Made by a program: the position numbers and the translations under genes. The notes under the pieces are model-generated. The model did no database searches and was not told the DNA's origin. It was given only the letters and a program-made list of their open reading frames with translations. Of a DNA stretch of 64,000 nucleotides, positions 7,679 to 16,164 are shown one piece after another. Source of the DNA: Streptomyces sp. NBC_01445 (GTDB lineage Bacteria; Actinomycetota; Actinomycetes; Streptomycetales; Streptomycetaceae); assembly GCF_035918235.1 (NCBI RefSeq), contig NZ_CP109486.1, forward strand, positions 124,001 to 188,000, written 5' to 3'. Within the stretch, counting starts at the first letter, position 1, and each line of letters starts with the position of its first letter.

Positions 7679-8098
7679 TCACGCATGATGACCCTGCCGC
7701 TCAACTCCGGCTCCCCCGCACCAAGCACCTACCACCTTCGGCGCTATCCGCAGATACGCAAAGGGGCCGTCCACCACGCGTGGGTCCCAGCCGAACCTGC
7801 CGGCGAAAGCGTCCACTGCGTCCACCGGCACGTCCCGGTGCGTGAAGCACTGCGCCGCACCTTGGAGCAGCACGACATCGAAGGTGTCCGGCAGTGACAG
7901 GCGCACCCTCGGATCTATGCGCACCTTACGCACCATCGCCAACGTCACGCTCGCGCACACCCAGACCGCATCCCCGTCCCACACGAACCACAACGGGACC
8001 TGGCGCGGGCAGTGATCGAAGTGAGCTGTCGCCGGGCGCCCCGTCTGATCAGGCACCCGTGGCAGCCTGGCGCTGCGGGGCAGGTGTCTGGGCGTCAA
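7679..8098 (-). CDS. Pyridoxamine-5'-phosphate-oxidase-like FMN/F420 protein, possibly N-truncated
   Basis: The last two thirds match the split-barrel PPOX family: VPLWFVWDGDAVWVC (about 34-48), VRKVRIDPRVRLSLP and a C-terminal AYLRIAPKVVGAWCG. The first about 30 residues (Arg/Pro rich) do not resemble the family, so the true N-terminus may have been lost or frameshifted. Typical members bind FMN or F420 and act as small reductases or haem-binding proteins. Substrate unknown. Confidence 0.6.
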   Translation of the reverse strand: MTPRHLPRSARLPRVPDQTGRPATAHFDHCPRQVPLWFVWDGDAVWVCASVTLAMVRKVRIDPRVRLSLPDTFDVVLLQGAAQCFTHRDVPVDAVDAFAGRFGWDPRVVDGPFAYLRIAPKVVGAWCGGAGVERQGHHA

Positions 8099-8138
8099 GC
8101 CCTTGGGCTTCTCTTGCCGCGACCGGGCCCCGCGGGGG

Positions 8139-9122
8139 TCAGCCGGTGGTGTCCGGGAGCCGGTACTCGTACTTGCGGGGCCTCAGGTCCTCCTCGGCCG
8201 GCTCCCAGTCGGTGAAGAGCGTGATCTTGTTGCCGCTGGCGGTGTAGGGGTCGGTCTGGGTATCGACCTTGATGTCGCTGACGACGTAGAGGTCGACGGT
8301 GTTGTCCTTGTCCCTGGCGTGCAGGACCTCGTTGATCGTCAGCTCTACGCTCGTCGCGGCTCCCGTGGTGCCTTTGACCTCGACATGGAGTTCTTCCGTG
8401 CCGCGGGTGCAGCGCAGGTCGTAGGGCTTGCCCAGCCTCTCGACCGTCCAGCCGTGCTTCTCGTAGTGGGCAACTGCGTGGTTCTCTGCGTGCAGTTCGA
8501 TGGCTTTGCGTTTCTTCGGGTCGGAGATGTAGCCGGCGCCGCGGCGGCGCCGCTGGGGCTTCTTCTTGCCCTCCACCTGTTCCGCCGTGAAGCCCGGTGA
8601 CTTGTCCAGGGGCACGTCTTCGGGCTCGTCGGGGTCGAAGGGGATCCTGGCCAGCTCCAGGAGGCGCTGGGCCGGCATCTGAACGAGCTTGCCCATGCCC
8701 CGGTCGGTGCCTGAGCGGCGGATGGCGTCGCTGCCTGCTTCGGTGAGCGGTCCCTTGGGGCCCAGGGGGATGTTCTCGAGCCGCGCGAGGGGTTCGATGC
8801 CGAAGCGCTGGGGGTACTTCAGGCGCCGCTCGGCCTCTTCGTCGGGCCAGTGCCAGGACCGGCCCTCGTAGAAGCCGCCGCGGACCTGGAAGAGGTAGAG
8901 CGTTGCGGTGTCCTGAAGCCAGTTCTCGAGCTGGACTCGCGGCGAGGCTCCGGTGGCCAGGAGCGCGAACTGCGGGTGGGCGTCCCTGTATTCGGGTTTT
9001 TCCTCGGGGAAGCCCCAGGACAGTGTCTCGATGCCGTGGACGAGGTTGCGCTGGGCTTCAGTGCTCTGGCCGACATGGACCATGACGAACGTCGAACTCT
9101 TCATGCAGGGCATCATAAGCAT
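8139..9122 (-). CDS. DUF3883 protein, putative modification-sensing nuclease
   Basis: Up to 327 residues (ATG 9122; the internal ATG at 9104, MKSSTFVMVHVG, is also plausible). The C-terminal part is DUF3883: KAIELHAENHAVAHYEKHGW, PYDLRCTRG, EELHVEVKGTTG and LTINEVLHA. The D...EVK arrangement is that of PD-(D/E)xK nucleases. The N-terminal part (LVHGIETLSWGF, FALLATGASPRVQLENWL) suggests a small-molecule or modified-base binding domain, which is inference. DUF3883 proteins occur in restriction and phage-defence loci; here it stands alone behind a palindrome at 9128-9143. Confidence 0.8.
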   Translation of the reverse strand: MLMMPCMKSSTFVMVHVGQSTEAQRNLVHGIETLSWGFPEEKPEYRDAHPQFALLATGASPRVQLENWLQDTATLYLFQVRGGFYEGRSWHWPDEEAERRLKYPQRFGIEPLARLENIPLGPKGPLTEAGSDAIRRSGTDRGMGKLVQMPAQRLLELARIPFDPDEPEDVPLDKSPGFTAEQVEGKKKPQRRRRGAGYISDPKKRKAIELHAENHAVAHYEKHGWTVERLGKPYDLRCTRGTEELHVEVKGTTGAATSVELTINEVLHARDKDNTVDLYVVSDIKVDTQTDPYTASGNKITLFTDWEPAEEDLRPRKYEYRLPDTTG

Positions 9123-9127
9123 GCCCT

Positions 9128-9143
9128 TATCGAGGTGTCGATA
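9128..9143. promoter_or_regulatory. Palindrome in the promoter of the DUF3883 gene
   Basis: TATCGA at 9128-9133 and TCGATA at 9138-9143 are a perfect inverted repeat with a four-base spacer, immediately upstream of the DUF3883 start. Probable repressor site. Confidence 0.5.
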
Positions 9144-9589
9144 GAGTTAGTTTTGAAAGTGTGCATGGGTTCAGGATCCAGCAGATGACGTCAACTCGCA
9201 GTCTAGGGACGGCCACTGACAATCCGGCAGGTCCGCTGCCAGGAGCAGGTCACGGTCAGGGACCAGCCGGGCCGGCGGGCGGTACAGGTGGCTGTGGGGG
9301 CGTGGAAACCCGGGGAAAGAACGTGTCCGACCAGACGGCGACCATCCGAGCCCGACAGCCTCACCGTCCCCTCCCCCACGCCACGCGCCGGGCACATCGG
9401 CCACGGGCAGCAAGGGTGGTGGCGTGTGCGGCGGCTGGCCGGGTGGGTGAGATCGCGGCCCGTGTCAGTGACCCCTCGTTCCTCCAGGCGTGCGCGGCCC
9501 GGTACATGGCGGCCGGGTTCGGAATGCCGGAACCCCGCGGGGCAGCGAGCGGGCGCGGGCAGCAGGCGCGGGGACGTGATCTTTCGGGT
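9144..9589. other. 446-base stretch with no supported gene
   Basis: GC-rich and without a frame of coding character on either strand. It should hold the promoter of the minus-strand DUF3883 gene. Confidence 0.5.
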
Positions 9590-10041
9590 GTCGGGGGTGC
9601 TACCTCTACCTCGTATCGGGCGCTCAGCCAGTCGTCCGTCTCGAACTGGTCCGGCTCGGCGACGTGCAGCTGGACCGGCAGCTCGTCCACCGAGGCGCTC
9701 TCCGCGATGCCCGAAGTGCCGTGCAGGAGCAGCAGTCCCCGGGCCTGTCGTCGCCCAGGGCGAGGGTCTGCGCGATCGACGCGCCGACGGAGAAGCCCAC
9801 GTACACCAGGCCTCGCTCGGAGCAGGGCACGGCGGCGAGCACGGCGCGCTTGAGGAGCTCGTCCTTGCCGATCTCCTCGTTGAAGGCCATTCCCTCCTCC
9901 ACGGTGTCGAAGGTGCGGCCCTCGAAGAGGTCGGGTGTTCACACCTCGTGCCCCCGCGGCACGCAGCCGGTCCGCCGCGGCGCGCACCGCCGGCCGCAGC
10001 CCGTAGGTGGAGTGAAGGAGCATGACGTTCATGGGCTCCAT
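9590..10041 (-). pseudogene. Dienelactone hydrolase family protein, broken
   Basis: Pieces of one alpha/beta hydrolase lie in different frames: MNVMLLHSTYGLRPAVRAAAD from 10041, then DLFEGRTFDTVEEGMAF and GLVYVGFSVGASIAQTLAL (the nucleophile elbow region G.S.GA), then LLLLHGTSGIAESASVDELP and EPDQFETDDWL. A TGA follows GHEV in the corrected frame and at least two shifts are needed, one in a run of five Gs near 9958. Not functional as read. Confidence 0.75.
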
Positions 10042-10133
10042 GGGGCCAGCCTGGACCGACGACGCCGCACGGGCCCGCGTGGCGGCTTCCGGCTCCAGGT
10101 TTGGACCGCGACGGGCCGGTTACGGTCGGGGGC

Positions 10134-11255
10134 ATGGAGAACGTACTGCGCCCGGTGATCGTCGTCGGCGGCTCGGTCGTGCTCACGCTGCTCGTCGGGT
10201 GGGCCGTGGACCGGCTGCTGCGACGCGCGGACGGCCGGCACCACGAGACCCCGCTGTGGGGGCTGCTCCGTCGCGGCCGTGTCCCCTTCCAACTCGTTCT
10301 GTGCACCGCCATGCTCAGAGGGTCTTACGCGGAGGCCAAGCTGCTGGAGGAGCACTCCATCGGCATCGGCCGGATCCTGACGCTGACCCTCATCGGCTCC
10401 ACGGCCTGGCTGGTGGTGCGCATCGCCGCCGCCATCGTGGAGACCTCGTACACCCGCTACGCGACCGCGCACCGCGACCCCGCCCGGGTCCGCCGGGTCC
10501 GCACCCAGGTGTCGCTGATCCAGCGGGTGGTGTCCGCGATCGTCGGTGTGGTCGCGGTCGCCGCGATGCTGCTCACCTTCCCGGCGATGCGGGCGGCCGG
10601 CGCCTCGCTGCTCGCCTCGGCCGGCGTCCTCGGCATCGTCGCCGGTGTCGCCGCACAGTCCACGCTGTCGAACCTCTTCGCCGGGCTGCAGATCGCCTTC
10701 GGCGACATGGTGCGCCTCGGCGACACGGTCGTGGTGGACGGCGAGTGGGGCACCGTCGACGAGATCACCCTGACCTTTCTGACGGTACGGACCTGGGACG
10801 AGCGGCGGATCACGATGCCCGTCTCGTACTTCACCTCGAAGCCGTTCGAGAACTGGTCGCGTGGCAGCGCCCAGATGACCGGCATCGTCTTCTTCCACGT
10901 CGACCACTCGGCGCCGGTGGAGGCCATGCGCGAGAAGCTGCGCGACATCCTGCGCGAGTGCCCGGCCTGGGACGGACGCGACTACGGGCTCGCCGTCACG
11001 GATTCCACTCCTAACACCATGCAGGTGCGCGCCCTGGTCACGGCCAAGGACGCGGACGATATCTGGACGGTGAGGGTCACGGTCCGTGAGCGGATGATGC
11101 GCTGGCTGACCGAGGACCACCCCTACGCGCTCCCCCGCGTCAACACGGCCGGCGCGGCACCGCCTCCGGGCAGGACGCTGCAGGGCCCGCGCCGCGACCA
11201 AGACGGCGCCGCGACCCACTCCTTCGAGCCACGCACAGGCACGGGCCGCGGCTAG
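10134..11255 (+). CDS. MscS-type small-conductance mechanosensitive channel
   Basis: 373 residues. Three or more N-terminal membrane helices (VIVVGGSVVLTLLVGWAV; ILTLTLIGSTAWLVV; VSAIVGVVAVAAMLL), then the pore helix and signature LGIVAGVAAQSTLSNLFAGLQ (about 165-185) and the MscS beta domain FGDMVRLGDTVVVDGEWGTVDEI. The C-terminus adds a basic tail. These channels release solutes under osmotic downshock. GGTCGGGGGC precedes ATG 10134. Intact and single-gene. Confidence 0.95.
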   Translation: MENVLRPVIVVGGSVVLTLLVGWAVDRLLRRADGRHHETPLWGLLRRGRVPFQLVLCTAMLRGSYAEAKLLEEHSIGIGRILTLTLIGSTAWLVVRIAAAIVETSYTRYATAHRDPARVRRVRTQVSLIQRVVSAIVGVVAVAAMLLTFPAMRAAGASLLASAGVLGIVAGVAAQSTLSNLFAGLQIAFGDMVRLGDTVVVDGEWGTVDEITLTFLTVRTWDERRITMPVSYFTSKPFENWSRGSAQMTGIVFFHVDHSAPVEAMREKLRDILRECPAWDGRDYGLAVTDSTPNTMQVRALVTAKDADDIWTVRVTVRERMMRWLTEDHPYALPRVNTAGAAPPPGRTLQGPRRDQDGAATHSFEPRTGTGRG

Positions 11256-11566
11256 CCCCATGCCGAGGCCGCCACTGCCCCGCCACATCGCCGACTGCGC
11301 ACCCCGCGGCAGAGTCCAGCCGCCCGGCGAAGGGCCACGGCTGCTGCACACCCACCACGGCCAGAGCCCACCCGAGACCGCCGACGGCGCGCACACCAGC
11401 AGCCGCAGCCTGCTGCTTTGGCGAGTCCGGGCAGCGCGTGCGCGAGTACGTGGTCACCGACCAGCTTGAGCAGGCGTTCCGCGGCTGCGACCGTGGACGG
11501 CATGACCACCACGGTGGAGGCCAAGCGTCCCTTTGAGTGTCATTCGGCTGCTCTCTCCCCTTGCCT
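11256..11566. other. 311-base stretch, no gene called
   Basis: A plus-frame segment REYVVTDQLEQAFRGCD (about 11440-11490) has some coding character but no start or partner. Otherwise nothing is seen. Confidence 0.45.
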
Positions 11567-11809
11567 CTAGCTCAGGGCGGTGCCCCTCGGGACGTGCGGG
11601 GGTGTGATGTCAGCTGCGCGGGTGCGCATCGTCATCGCCATGTACAGGGCCACGAACCACAACACGCCCGTGATGCCAGCCAGGTTGACCACGACAACCA
11701 GCCACAGGCGTGCCACCTTCCTGCGGTAGGCGATCACCGTCGGCGCGATGAGGAGAAGGAACGCTGCTGTGACGAAGAGCAGCCCAAGGGGACCTATGTT
11801 CGAAAGCAC
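11567..11809 (-). CDS. Superinfection-immunity-like small membrane protein
   Basis: 80 residues with two hydrophobic helices: GLLFVTAAFLLLIAPTVIAYRR and WLVVVVNLAGITGVLWFVALYMAM. The P.VIAYRR...N..G.TG..WF.AL pattern is that of the phage superinfection immunity (T4 Imm-like) family in bacteria. Most chromosomal members have unknown function, so the name is a family label rather than evidence of phage exclusion. Confidence 0.7.
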   Translation of the reverse strand: MLSNIGPLGLLFVTAAFLLLIAPTVIAYRRKVARLWLVVVVNLAGITGVLWFVALYMAMTMRTRAADITPPHVPRGTALS

Positions 11810-12538
11810 CAGGTCACCCTATCCGTCGACCGGTCGGCGGCAAGGGTGTTGCCCGTGGCCCGTCACCAGGCGCCGCACGACCCGATGTACCCGGTGATCC
11901 GCCATCCCCCGAGGTGAGACAGCAGGGTGGGGCGCCTCCCGGCTGAGGCGCCCCGCCTCGTCATCGCAGTCTCATGACGGTGACAACCGAATATCTGGTG
12001 GTGCCCGCCGCGACCTCCACGACCAGGCCGTGCGGGAGCGTGGCGTGGCCGAATTGACCGCCCGCGACAGTCGGACCGCATGACGATCCGGCATGCGCAT
12101 TGCTGGCGTGAACCTTTCGGCTTCCCTGGCTTGAACGCATCGCAGGCCACGTTTCCTTGTGGGCTGCGCCGCCCAAGTGGCGCGCCATGGCTCCGGTTTT
12201 ATATTCCGCTTCTTCATTGAATTTAATTGACCGTTGGCCATGGATCGGGGCGATCGTTGGCCAACGATTGGAGGGTGAGCGGCACTTGACGGTGTGACAG
12301 GTGTGACGTGAGAGGCCGTTTGGCGCGGGTGCCGGAAATTGAATGTCGCAGTTGTGTCACGGGATTCGATCATGCTTGTGTGTCACTGACCTGGCATTAC
12401 TCTCCGTTGCCGTACCGGATGGTGCCCCTCCGGTGGGCATAGAAAGCTCTTTCAAAGTTCAAGGACTGCACGGAACCTCCACAGTTGCTCCTATCATTTT
12501 TTCCATCCAACGGCCGTTCCCACGGGGGGGATATACGT
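11810..12538. other. 729-base intergenic region, AT-richer promoter zone
   Basis: The first half has a minus-strand tail of possible coding origin (GQFGHATLPHGLVVEV..., ending near 11961) with no start. The second half (about 12190-12540) is clearly lower in GC than its surroundings and carries a long palindrome and a TTGACGGTGTGACAGG stretch; it probably drives the exopolysaccharide locus. Confidence 0.6.
12253..12268. promoter_or_regulatory. 16-base perfect palindrome upstream of the polysaccharide locus
   Basis: ATCGTTGGCCAACGAT is fully self-complementary; a half copy GTTGGCCA occurs at about 12233-12240 just upstream. Likely an operator for a dimeric regulator acting on the 12539 operon. 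Confidence 0.6.
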
Positions 12539-12751
12539 ATGCCTGGACACGCTCAGCTTGCGCAGACGGGGGCTCCGGTTCTGGTGATCGGTGGCATCAG
12601 CTATCCGATCGGCGGCTCGATGTTCGCCACCGCGGCGGGCCTGCTCTGCTCGGGTCTGCTGTGCATTCGTTTCGGGTTCCGCCGCACGCTCGCCGCCGAC
12701 GAGGCCACGTCCACGTCCACGTCCACGTCCCCAGCGCGGCACGGCAAGTGA
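12539..12751 (+). CDS. Small membrane protein preceding a glycosyltransferase (copy 1)
   Basis: 70 residues with a membrane helix GGSMFATAAGLLCSGLLCI followed by RFGFRR and a (TS)n tail encoded by four CACGTC hexamers (about 12706-12731). Its stop overlaps the GTG of the next gene (GTGA), so the two are translationally coupled. The same small-protein/glycosyltransferase coupling recurs at 14675-16164, implying a functional partnership, perhaps with the synthase in the membrane. Confidence 0.65.
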   Translation: MPGHAQLAQTGAPVLVIGGISYPIGGSMFATAAGLLCSGLLCIRFGFRRTLAADEATSTSTSTSPARHGK

Positions 12752-13155
12752 GTCGCCGTCAGCGCAGTGCGCCGGTGCTGAGCGCCCATCAGCACCGGTC
12801 CGCGACCGTCGTCATGGGCATCATCGTTGTTCTGTCGGCCGCCGCGTGGGCCACGCATCACGCAGTGGTCGCCTTCGCCACCGACGCCGAGACTCGCAGC
12901 CAGCTCACCGTGGTCTGGATCAGCCTGTTCCTGGTGTTCCTGCTGCAGGCCTTCATGTACCACCTCGAGCGGGTACCGCACCTGACCGGCCGCGCCCGTC
13001 GCCGGCTGGACGCGCTGCACGTCTCGATCCTGATACCCGCCTACAACGAAGACCCCGGCTACCTGCGGCTCGGCATGGAGAGTTTCCTGCGCCAGACCCG
13101 CATGCCTGCGAGCCGGATCAAGGGGAGGACACCACCATGCACATCTGCGTTCTAG
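12748..13155 (+). pseudogene. Family 2 glycosyltransferase, truncated after the first catalytic strand
   Basis: Starts at GTG 12748 inside the GTGA overlap. Two membrane helices (VVMGIIVVLSAAAWATHHAV; WISLFLVFLLQAFMYHL) are followed by ALHVSILIPAYNEDPGYL and GMESFLRQTR, the start of a GT-A fold. Then the frame runs into the leader of the dehydrogenase gene and stops at 13155; the DxD, GDD and QxxRW parts are gone. A deletion has fused the 5' part directly to the 13137 gene. Confidence 0.8.
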
Positions 13156-14396
13156 GGCAGGGCTATGTCGGCCTGCCTCTGGCCCTGCAGGCCGCCGAGG
13201 CCGGCTACATCGTGACTGGCTACGAACCCGACCAAAACCGCTGCCAGCGACTGGCCACCGGCTCGTCCTACATCGAGGACATCGACTCGACTCGTCTGCA
13301 GGACGTGCTGCAATCGGGGGCCTACACCCCGACCTCGGATCCGAAGGATCTCAAGGGTTTCGACGTCGCCGTCATCACGGTACCGACACCGCTGACCGAC
13401 CGTGCCCCCGACCTCAGTTGTGTGCGCGAGGCCGGCCGAACCCTGGCCAGATGGCTGGAGCCGGGCGCCACCGTGGTACTGGAGTCGACCACGCACCCCG
13501 GTACCACCCGCGATGTGCTCGTCCCTCTGCTGGAGGAGGGCTCGGGCCTCATCGCCGGACGCGACTTCCATGTCGGGTTCAGCCCCGAGCGCATCGACCC
13601 CGGCAACACGCTCTGGCGTCTGGAAAACACGCCCAAGATCGTTGCTGGTCTCACACAAGCCTGCCTGCGCCGCGTGAAGGCCTTCTACGACTCCGTCACC
13701 GACGTCACCGTGCCGGCCTCCGGTCTGGAAGAAGCCGAGCTGGCCAAGGTGTTCGAGAACACCTACCGGCACGTCAACATCGCCCTGGTCAACGAACTCT
13801 CCCGGATGGCACACACCCTCGGCGTGGACGTCTGGCACACCCTGGAGTTGGCCGCGACCAAGCCGTTCGGGTTCACCAAGTTCCTGCCCGGCCCCGGCGT
13901 CGGCGGACACTGCCTGCCCATCGACCCCGTCTACCTCAGCCATCACGTCAAAACGCAGCACGGGCAGACCTTCAGGCTCGTTGAGCTGGCCCAGGACATC
14001 AACGAAAGCCAGCCCGACTACGTGGTGCGCCGCCTGCAGGATGCACTCAGCCGCCGCTTCCGCCGCAGCGTGCACGGGGCCCGCATCCTCGCCCTCGGCG
14101 CCGCCTACAAGCCCGGCACGTCCGACGCCCGCCAATCACCGGCCATCCAGGTCATCGACCGGCTGCGCGCCATGGGCGCCGATGTCACCGTCGTCGACCC
14201 CTACCTGACCGAAGGCGGCCGCCGGGACATCCCCTTCGCATCCGCGGGAGACGGCACGAGCGTTGCCGACTTCGACGCCGTCCTCCTGCTCACCCAACAC
14301 GGCGAATTCGACCTCACGCAACTCGCCGCCGAGGCCGCCTACGTCCTCGACACCCGCGGCGTCATGACGCGCGCCCAGCACATCGAGCGGCTCTAG
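13137..14396 (+). CDS. UDP-N-acetylhexosamine 6-dehydrogenase (WbpA/WecC type)
   Basis: 419 residues, full family length. N-terminal Rossmann GQGYVGLPLA (about 7-16), TVPTPL near 84-89, VLESTTHPGTT, GFSPERIDPGN, then GPGVGGHCLPIDP with the catalytic Cys, and a C-terminal nucleotide-binding part (GAAYKPGTSDARQSPA). GGHC.P.DP favours UDP-HexNAc over UDP-glucose dehydrogenases. It oxidises the 6-hydroxyl twice with NAD to a uronate, providing precursor for an exopolysaccharide probably made by the glycosyltransferase downstream. GGGGAGG lies nine bases before ATG 13137. Confidence 0.92.
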   Translation: MHICVLGQGYVGLPLALQAAEAGYIVTGYEPDQNRCQRLATGSSYIEDIDSTRLQDVLQSGAYTPTSDPKDLKGFDVAVITVPTPLTDRAPDLSCVREAGRTLARWLEPGATVVLESTTHPGTTRDVLVPLLEEGSGLIAGRDFHVGFSPERIDPGNTLWRLENTPKIVAGLTQACLRRVKAFYDSVTDVTVPASGLEEAELAKVFENTYRHVNIALVNELSRMAHTLGVDVWHTLELAATKPFGFTKFLPGPGVGGHCLPIDPVYLSHHVKTQHGQTFRLVELAQDINESQPDYVVRRLQDALSRRFRRSVHGARILALGAAYKPGTSDARQSPAIQVIDRLRAMGADVTVVDPYLTEGGRRDIPFASAGDGTSVADFDAVLLLTQHGEFDLTQLAAEAAYVLDTRGVMTRAQHIERL

Positions 14397-14466
14397 AGCA
14401 CAGACGGAACAACAGCGGGAGAGCTCCGCCCCGTCACGCGGTCGAGCTCTTGGCGCGGGAGCCGCT

Positions 14467-14593
14467 GTGAACGTCCTGGACCCCCACGGACGACGTGGGA
14501 CGCGGGAGCGAGATCCCGGTCGAGGAGTACGACGCTGTGGTGCCACTCACGCCCCACAACACCCTCGACCTCACGAAAGTCGCCGACCAGGCG
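14467..14593 (+). pseudogene. Remnant of a second UDP-sugar dehydrogenase C-terminus
   Basis: VNVLDPHGRRG matches the VTVVDPY strand near the end of the preceding dehydrogenase, and after a frameshift EEYDAVVPLTPHNTLDLTKVA matches its FDAVLLLTQHGEFDLTQLA. Only the last segment of a paralogue is left, directly before the second small-protein/glycosyltransferase pair. Confidence 0.6.
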
Positions 14594-14641
14594 GCCTCCG
14601 CTCCGGCACACGCGTGGTGCCATGCCGGCCCGCGACAACGT

Positions 14642-14660
14642 CGAGCGTCTTTGACGCTCG
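14642..14660 (+). promoter_or_regulatory. Perfect leader hairpin before the LAATG protein gene
   Basis: CGAGCGTC and GACGCTCG (14642-14649, 14653-14660) form an eight-base stem with loop TTT, ending just before the strong Shine-Dalgarno AAAGGAGGA (14662-14670). Its position suggests control of translation or processing; no switch is demonstrated. Confidence 0.55.
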
Positions 14661-14674
14661 GAAAGGAGGAACAC

Positions 14675-14848
14675 ATGTACGGACACAATGGTGTGGGTGC
14701 CGCGATCGGCACCGCCACTGGAGGAGCCGCTCTCGCCGCCACGGGCGGCACGGCGCTGGGGTGGATCGTATTGGGAGCCATGCTCCTCGTGATCAGCGGC
14801 GTGGCGGTCTTCCGCCTGGCGACCCGGACTAAGCGGGTGACCGCTTGA
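14675..14848 (+). CDS. Small membrane protein with a LAATG sorting-like signal (copy 2)
   Basis: 57 residues: a Gly/Ala-rich start (MYGHNGVGAAIGTATGG), LAATGG near 20-25, a hydrophobic span GWIVLGAMLLVISGVAVFRL and a basic tail ATRTKR. LAxTG-hydrophobic-basic is the cell wall sorting layout used by class E sortases in Streptomyces, but no separate signal peptide precedes it, so anchoring is uncertain. Strong AAAGGAGGA before ATG. The stop overlaps the TTG start of the glycosyltransferase. Confidence 0.7.
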   Translation: MYGHNGVGAAIGTATGGAALAATGGTALGWIVLGAMLLVISGVAVFRLATRTKRVTA

Positions 14849-16164
14849 GCACTTCATCACGGGCGAGATTCACCGTGGTGACTGCTGTGGTGGTAGCGGC
14901 TCTGGCCGCTGCCACCGTGGTGGTCCACCTCCAGTCGAAGAGCCCGATCCTGACGTTCTACTGGTGGCTGGGCATGATGGTGATCGTGCTCTGCCTGGTC
15001 TCGTTCCTGAAGGGCCGGTCCTTCACACACCTGCCCGTGGCTCGCGGCCGCACGGTAGCCATCATCCCGGCCTTCGAAGAGCCCACGGACAAACTGCACC
15101 GCACCGTGTGGTCGCTGCTGGCCCAGACGCATCCCCTCGATGAGATCCATGTGATCGACGACGGCTCGCAGCAACACCCCGTGGAGCCCTTCGACCACCC
15201 CCAGGTCTTCTGGCACCGGCAGGAGAACAAGGGCAAGCGCGGGGCCCAGGTCACGGTACTGCGTCACCTCCAGGCGCAGGGCAAGCACTTCGACTTCGTC
15301 CTCACCATCGACTCAGACGGCGAGCCCTTCCCGGATGCTCTGGAGCAGCAGCTCCGGGCCATGAGCAACCCGCGGATTCAGGCCACCACTGGGATGATCT
15401 ACATCCGCAACTTCGAGGAGACCTGGGTCTCCAGGGCTGCGGACATCGACATCGGCACCTCGTGCGTGATGATGCGCTCCTCGCGCTCCATGCTCGGAGC
15501 ACTGGAGACCACGTCGGGCGCCTTGGCCCTGTACAGGGCAGAGCTGCTCTACGACCACCTGGACGCTTACGAGGTGGAGTGCGGAACCGGGGACGATCGC
15601 TGGCTGGCGCTGAGGGCCCTCATGCGCGGTGAGGTCGTGGCCGTCAATGAGGCCGGCGTGGTCACTGACATGCCCACCACGCTGAAGAAGACCTACCGCC
15701 AGCGTCTGCGCTGGGCCCGGTCATGGTGGTGGATGCTGCCGTTCGTGTACTCGCGGCTGTCCCTCAAGCAGCTCATCTCGCCGACCTTCGGTCTGCTCCA
15801 GCTCGTCATCACCCCTGTGATGCTGGCCTGGACTGTCGTGATGACGGTGATGACCCTGGGCGGCCGATACCACAACCCCGGCGTGGCCCTGGTGTACCTC
15901 GCGGTGTACCTCGTAGTCCGATACGGCCAGTCAGGTCTGTACGTACTCATGCGGCCGGACATGACCACACGCCAGCGGTGGCGCTCGTGGCTTGTCGGAA
16001 CCCCGTCGTCCGTGTTTATGAACATCGTGCTGCTGTGCCCCACCCGCTACTGGGCTCTGTTCAAGCTTCGTGACAACGCGTGGCAGTCGCGAGGACTGAC
16101 GGCCAAGACGGCTCTCCCCAAGGGGCGCCACCGCGCCGAGTCCAAGAACGTGATCAACGCCTAG
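14845..16164 (+). CDS. Processive family 2 glycosyltransferase (hyaluronan/cellulose synthase-like)
   Basis: 439 residues from TTG 14845 (TTGA overlap). Two N-terminal helices (about 10-28, 36-54), GT-A domain with AIIPAFEEP (about 72-80), IDDGS, the DxD-like TIDSDGE (154-160), GTGDDRW (247-253) and QRLRW (286-290), then three or four C-terminal helices. That is the full set of processive synthase motifs, and it has no PilZ domain. With the UDP-HexNAc dehydrogenase upstream it probably polymerises and exports an aminouronic or HexNAc-containing polysaccharide. Polymer identity is inference. Confidence 0.9.
   Translation: MSTSSRARFTVVTAVVVAALAAATVVVHLQSKSPILTFYWWLGMMVIVLCLVSFLKGRSFTHLPVARGRTVAIIPAFEEPTDKLHRTVWSLLAQTHPLDEIHVIDDGSQQHPVEPFDHPQVFWHRQENKGKRGAQVTVLRHLQAQGKHFDFVLTIDSDGEPFPDALEQQLRAMSNPRIQATTGMIYIRNFEETWVSRAADIDIGTSCVMMRSSRSMLGALETTSGALALYRAELLYDHLDAYEVECGTGDDRWLALRALMRGEVVAVNEAGVVTDMPTTLKKTYRQRLRWARSWWWMLPFVYSRLSLKQLISPTFGLLQLVITPVMLAWTVVMTVMTLGGRYHNPGVALVYLAVYLVVRYGQSGLYVLMRPDMTTRQRWRSWLVGTPSSVFMNIVLLCPTRYWALFKLRDNAWQSRGLTAKTALPKGRHRAESKNVINA

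Noticed and set aside
11961..12080. Minus-strand tail reading GQFGHATLPHGLVVEV
   Set aside because: Some coding character, but no start, domain or homologous partner in the window; left as intergenic.
12706..12731. CACGTC hexamer run as a regulatory repeat
   Set aside because: It is inside a coding frame and encodes Thr-Ser repeats; a simple microsatellite explains it.
12539..16164. Secondary-metabolite cluster
   Set aside because: Only sugar dehydrogenase and synthase genes; no PKS, NRPS, terpene or RiPP enzymes in the window.
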